Below are positions 5,357 through 6,406 of a stretch of DNA of 6,406 nt, one piece after another. The stretch is from Coriobacteriales bacterium (GTDB taxonomy: Bacteria; Actinomycetota; Coriobacteriia; Coriobacteriales; UBA8131). The notes below the pieces were generated by a model that had not been told where the DNA came from, made no database searches, and worked only from the letters and a program-made list of their open reading frames with translations. The DNA is taken from positions 1-6,406 of the forward strand of contig JAISMZ010000085.1 in assembly GCA_031276475.1 (NCBI GenBank). Reading direction: 5' to 3'. The translations under genes were made by a program, and so were the position numbers. Position 1 is the stretch's first letter, and the number at the start of each line of letters is the position of its first letter.

Positions 5357-6406
5357 TTTCTTGTCAGTGCCAGAGCCGGAGTCTGCGGGCAGCACTACTG
5401 TGAAGCGCACCTGCCGCTCGTCGCTTTGCGCCGAGATACTGCCTTCATGCAAGGCGACGATCTCCTGGGCTATCGCCAGGCCGAGGCCGGAGCCGCCGGT
5501 GCCGGTTGAGCGGGCGTCGTCCAGGCGGTAGAACTTCTCAAAGATAGCCAACAGCTTCTCCTGCGCGATGCTGCCCGAGTTAACAAAGACGACCGACACC
5601 GAACGCTCGAGGCGCGTCGCCGTAATAGAAATCGTGCTGTCTGGGTCGCTGTAGGCAACCGCGTTCTTTAAGATGTTGTTAAACACCCGCGCCAGTTTGT
5701 CCGCGTCGCCGGTTATGGTCAGGTCACCCTCGGTGTGCAGCTCTATCTGCCTGGTGGCGGTATTCAGCTGCGGGTAGAACTCATCGGCCACCTGCACCAG
5801 CAGGCAATGAAGGTCTACCGTTGTCTTGGCCAGCGCAATCGCCTCGGAGTTTAGGCGGGTTATCTCAAAGAACTCGTCTACCAGCTGCTCTAACCGATAG
5901 GCCTTGTCCAGCGCGATACGCAGGTGTCGGGCCCGCTGCTCAACGCTCATATCCGGATTCTCGTCAAGCAGGCTCAGATAACCGATTACCGAGGTCAGAG
6001 GCGTGCGGATGTCATGGGCCAGGTACATCACCAGGTCGTTTTTGCGCTGCTCGGCGAGCTGCGCGTCCCGGCTGCGCTGCTCCAGGGTCTGGCGCACGGA
6101 GTTCAGCTTTGCCTCGATAGCCGCCATCTCTGGGATCAGGACGACGGGGCTGCCCCGGTTGTCAATCAGCGCGTTGATGCCGTCGTTTATCTCGTCAAAA
6201 TAGCGGGTAAAGCGCTTTAGGAAGAACCGCAGCAGGACAAAGAAGACGACGGCGACCGCCACAAAGAAGTAGATGTTGGCGTGGCGACGAAAGACAGCGT
6301 GGTATACGTCGAGCGCTTCTCGGTGGGACATGCCAAAGAGGTGTTGAAACTGCAAGACCAACCAGTCGCCCGCGTTGTCGCGCCAGACAAAGAGGTACAG
6401 CGCGGC
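5342..6406 (-). CDS. vanS: Sensor histidine kinase VanS, partial (N-terminus beyond right edge)
   Basis: Membrane sensor kinase that controls the van genes through VanR. The frame is open to the window edge, giving 354 visible residues starting AALYLFVWRDNAGDW; the TTG at 6361 is internal, not a start. A sensor segment is followed by a transmembrane helix (IYFFVAVAVVFFVLLRFFL, about 6274-6216), then a HAMP-like linker KRFTRYFDEINDGI. The H-box is YLAHDIRTPLTSVIGYLSLL, with phospho-acceptor His at 6014-6016. The N-box is FNNILKNAVAYS (near 5665), followed by FEKFYRLDDARS and the G-box TGGSGLGLAIAQE. Sequence agreement with VanS of the vanA cluster is strong through the kinase core (LAEQRKND, DKAYRLEQL, DEFFEITR, FYPQL). 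VanS is about 384 residues with His164, so roughly 33 residues including the first transmembrane helix are missing here. The stop lies inside a repeated 14-bp sequence. vanR should lie beyond 6406. Confidence 0.95.
   Translation of the reverse strand, partial: AALYLFVWRDNAGDWLVLQFQHLFGMSHREALDVYHAVFRRHANIYFFVAVAVVFFVLLRFFLKRFTRYFDEINDGINALIDNRGSPVVLIPEMAAIEAKLNSVRQTLEQRSRDAQLAEQRKNDLVMYLAHDIRTPLTSVIGYLSLLDENPDMSVEQRARHLRIALDKAYRLEQLVDEFFEITRLNSEAIALAKTTVDLHCLLVQVADEFYPQLNTATRQIELHTEGDLTITGDADKLARVFNNILKNAVAYSDPDSTISITATRLERSVSVVFVNSGSIAQEKLLAIFEKFYRLDDARSTGTGGSGLGLAIAQEIVALHEGSISAQSDERQVRFTVVLPADSGSGTDKKGQVA

Overview
All recognisable genes in this window lie on the minus strand, so transcription runs from high to low coordinates. 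Two blocks are joined. The right block (about 2921-6406) is most of a vancomycin-type glycopeptide-resistance cluster: vanS (sensor kinase, 5' end outside the window), vanH (D-lactate dehydrogenase) and a vanA-type D-Ala--D-Lac ligase. The left block (1-2802) is a RadC-family JAB/MPN protein followed by the first 699 codons of hsdR, the motor and nuclease subunit of a type I restriction enzyme, which runs off the left edge.

How the genes work together. VanS senses glycopeptide or cell-wall stress and signals to VanR, whose gene would lie beyond 6406. VanH reduces pyruvate to D-lactate. The ligase couples D-lactate to D-Ala, giving the depsipeptide that replaces D-Ala-D-Ala in the cell wall. 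The usual third enzyme, the D,D-dipeptidase VanX, is absent from its canonical place after the ligase. In its place are about 118 bp of GC-rich repetitive sequence, a strong promoter, and radC.

Unusual points. (1) vanX is missing at the junction with a restriction/repair block. (2) The ligase has an extra Ala-rich stretch of about 60 residues between its central and C-terminal domains, and VanH has a smaller Ala/Gly-rich insertion in its NAD-binding domain. (3) A 14-bp sequence that supplies the last codons and stop of vanS is repeated 29 bp away inside a palindromic, REP-like element before vanH. (4) The radC promoter is near consensus and predicts +1 exactly on an ATG, so the mRNA may be leaderless.

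Organism. The van block is clearly GC-rich (43/60 G+C at 4621-4680) and the restriction block is lower (26/60 at 1921-1980). Shine-Dalgarno sites and promoter hexamers look bacterial. The van genes, by family knowledge, suggest a Gram-positive host; an anaerobic gut or soil member of Clostridia or Coriobacteriia is a guess, not something the sequence proves. The composition break near 2830 suggests two segments of different origin.

There is no gene-free stretch over 300 bases. The two longer gaps (5193-5341 and 2803-2920) are described as features. I saw no tRNA, rRNA, CRISPR array, transposase or clear factor-independent terminator.
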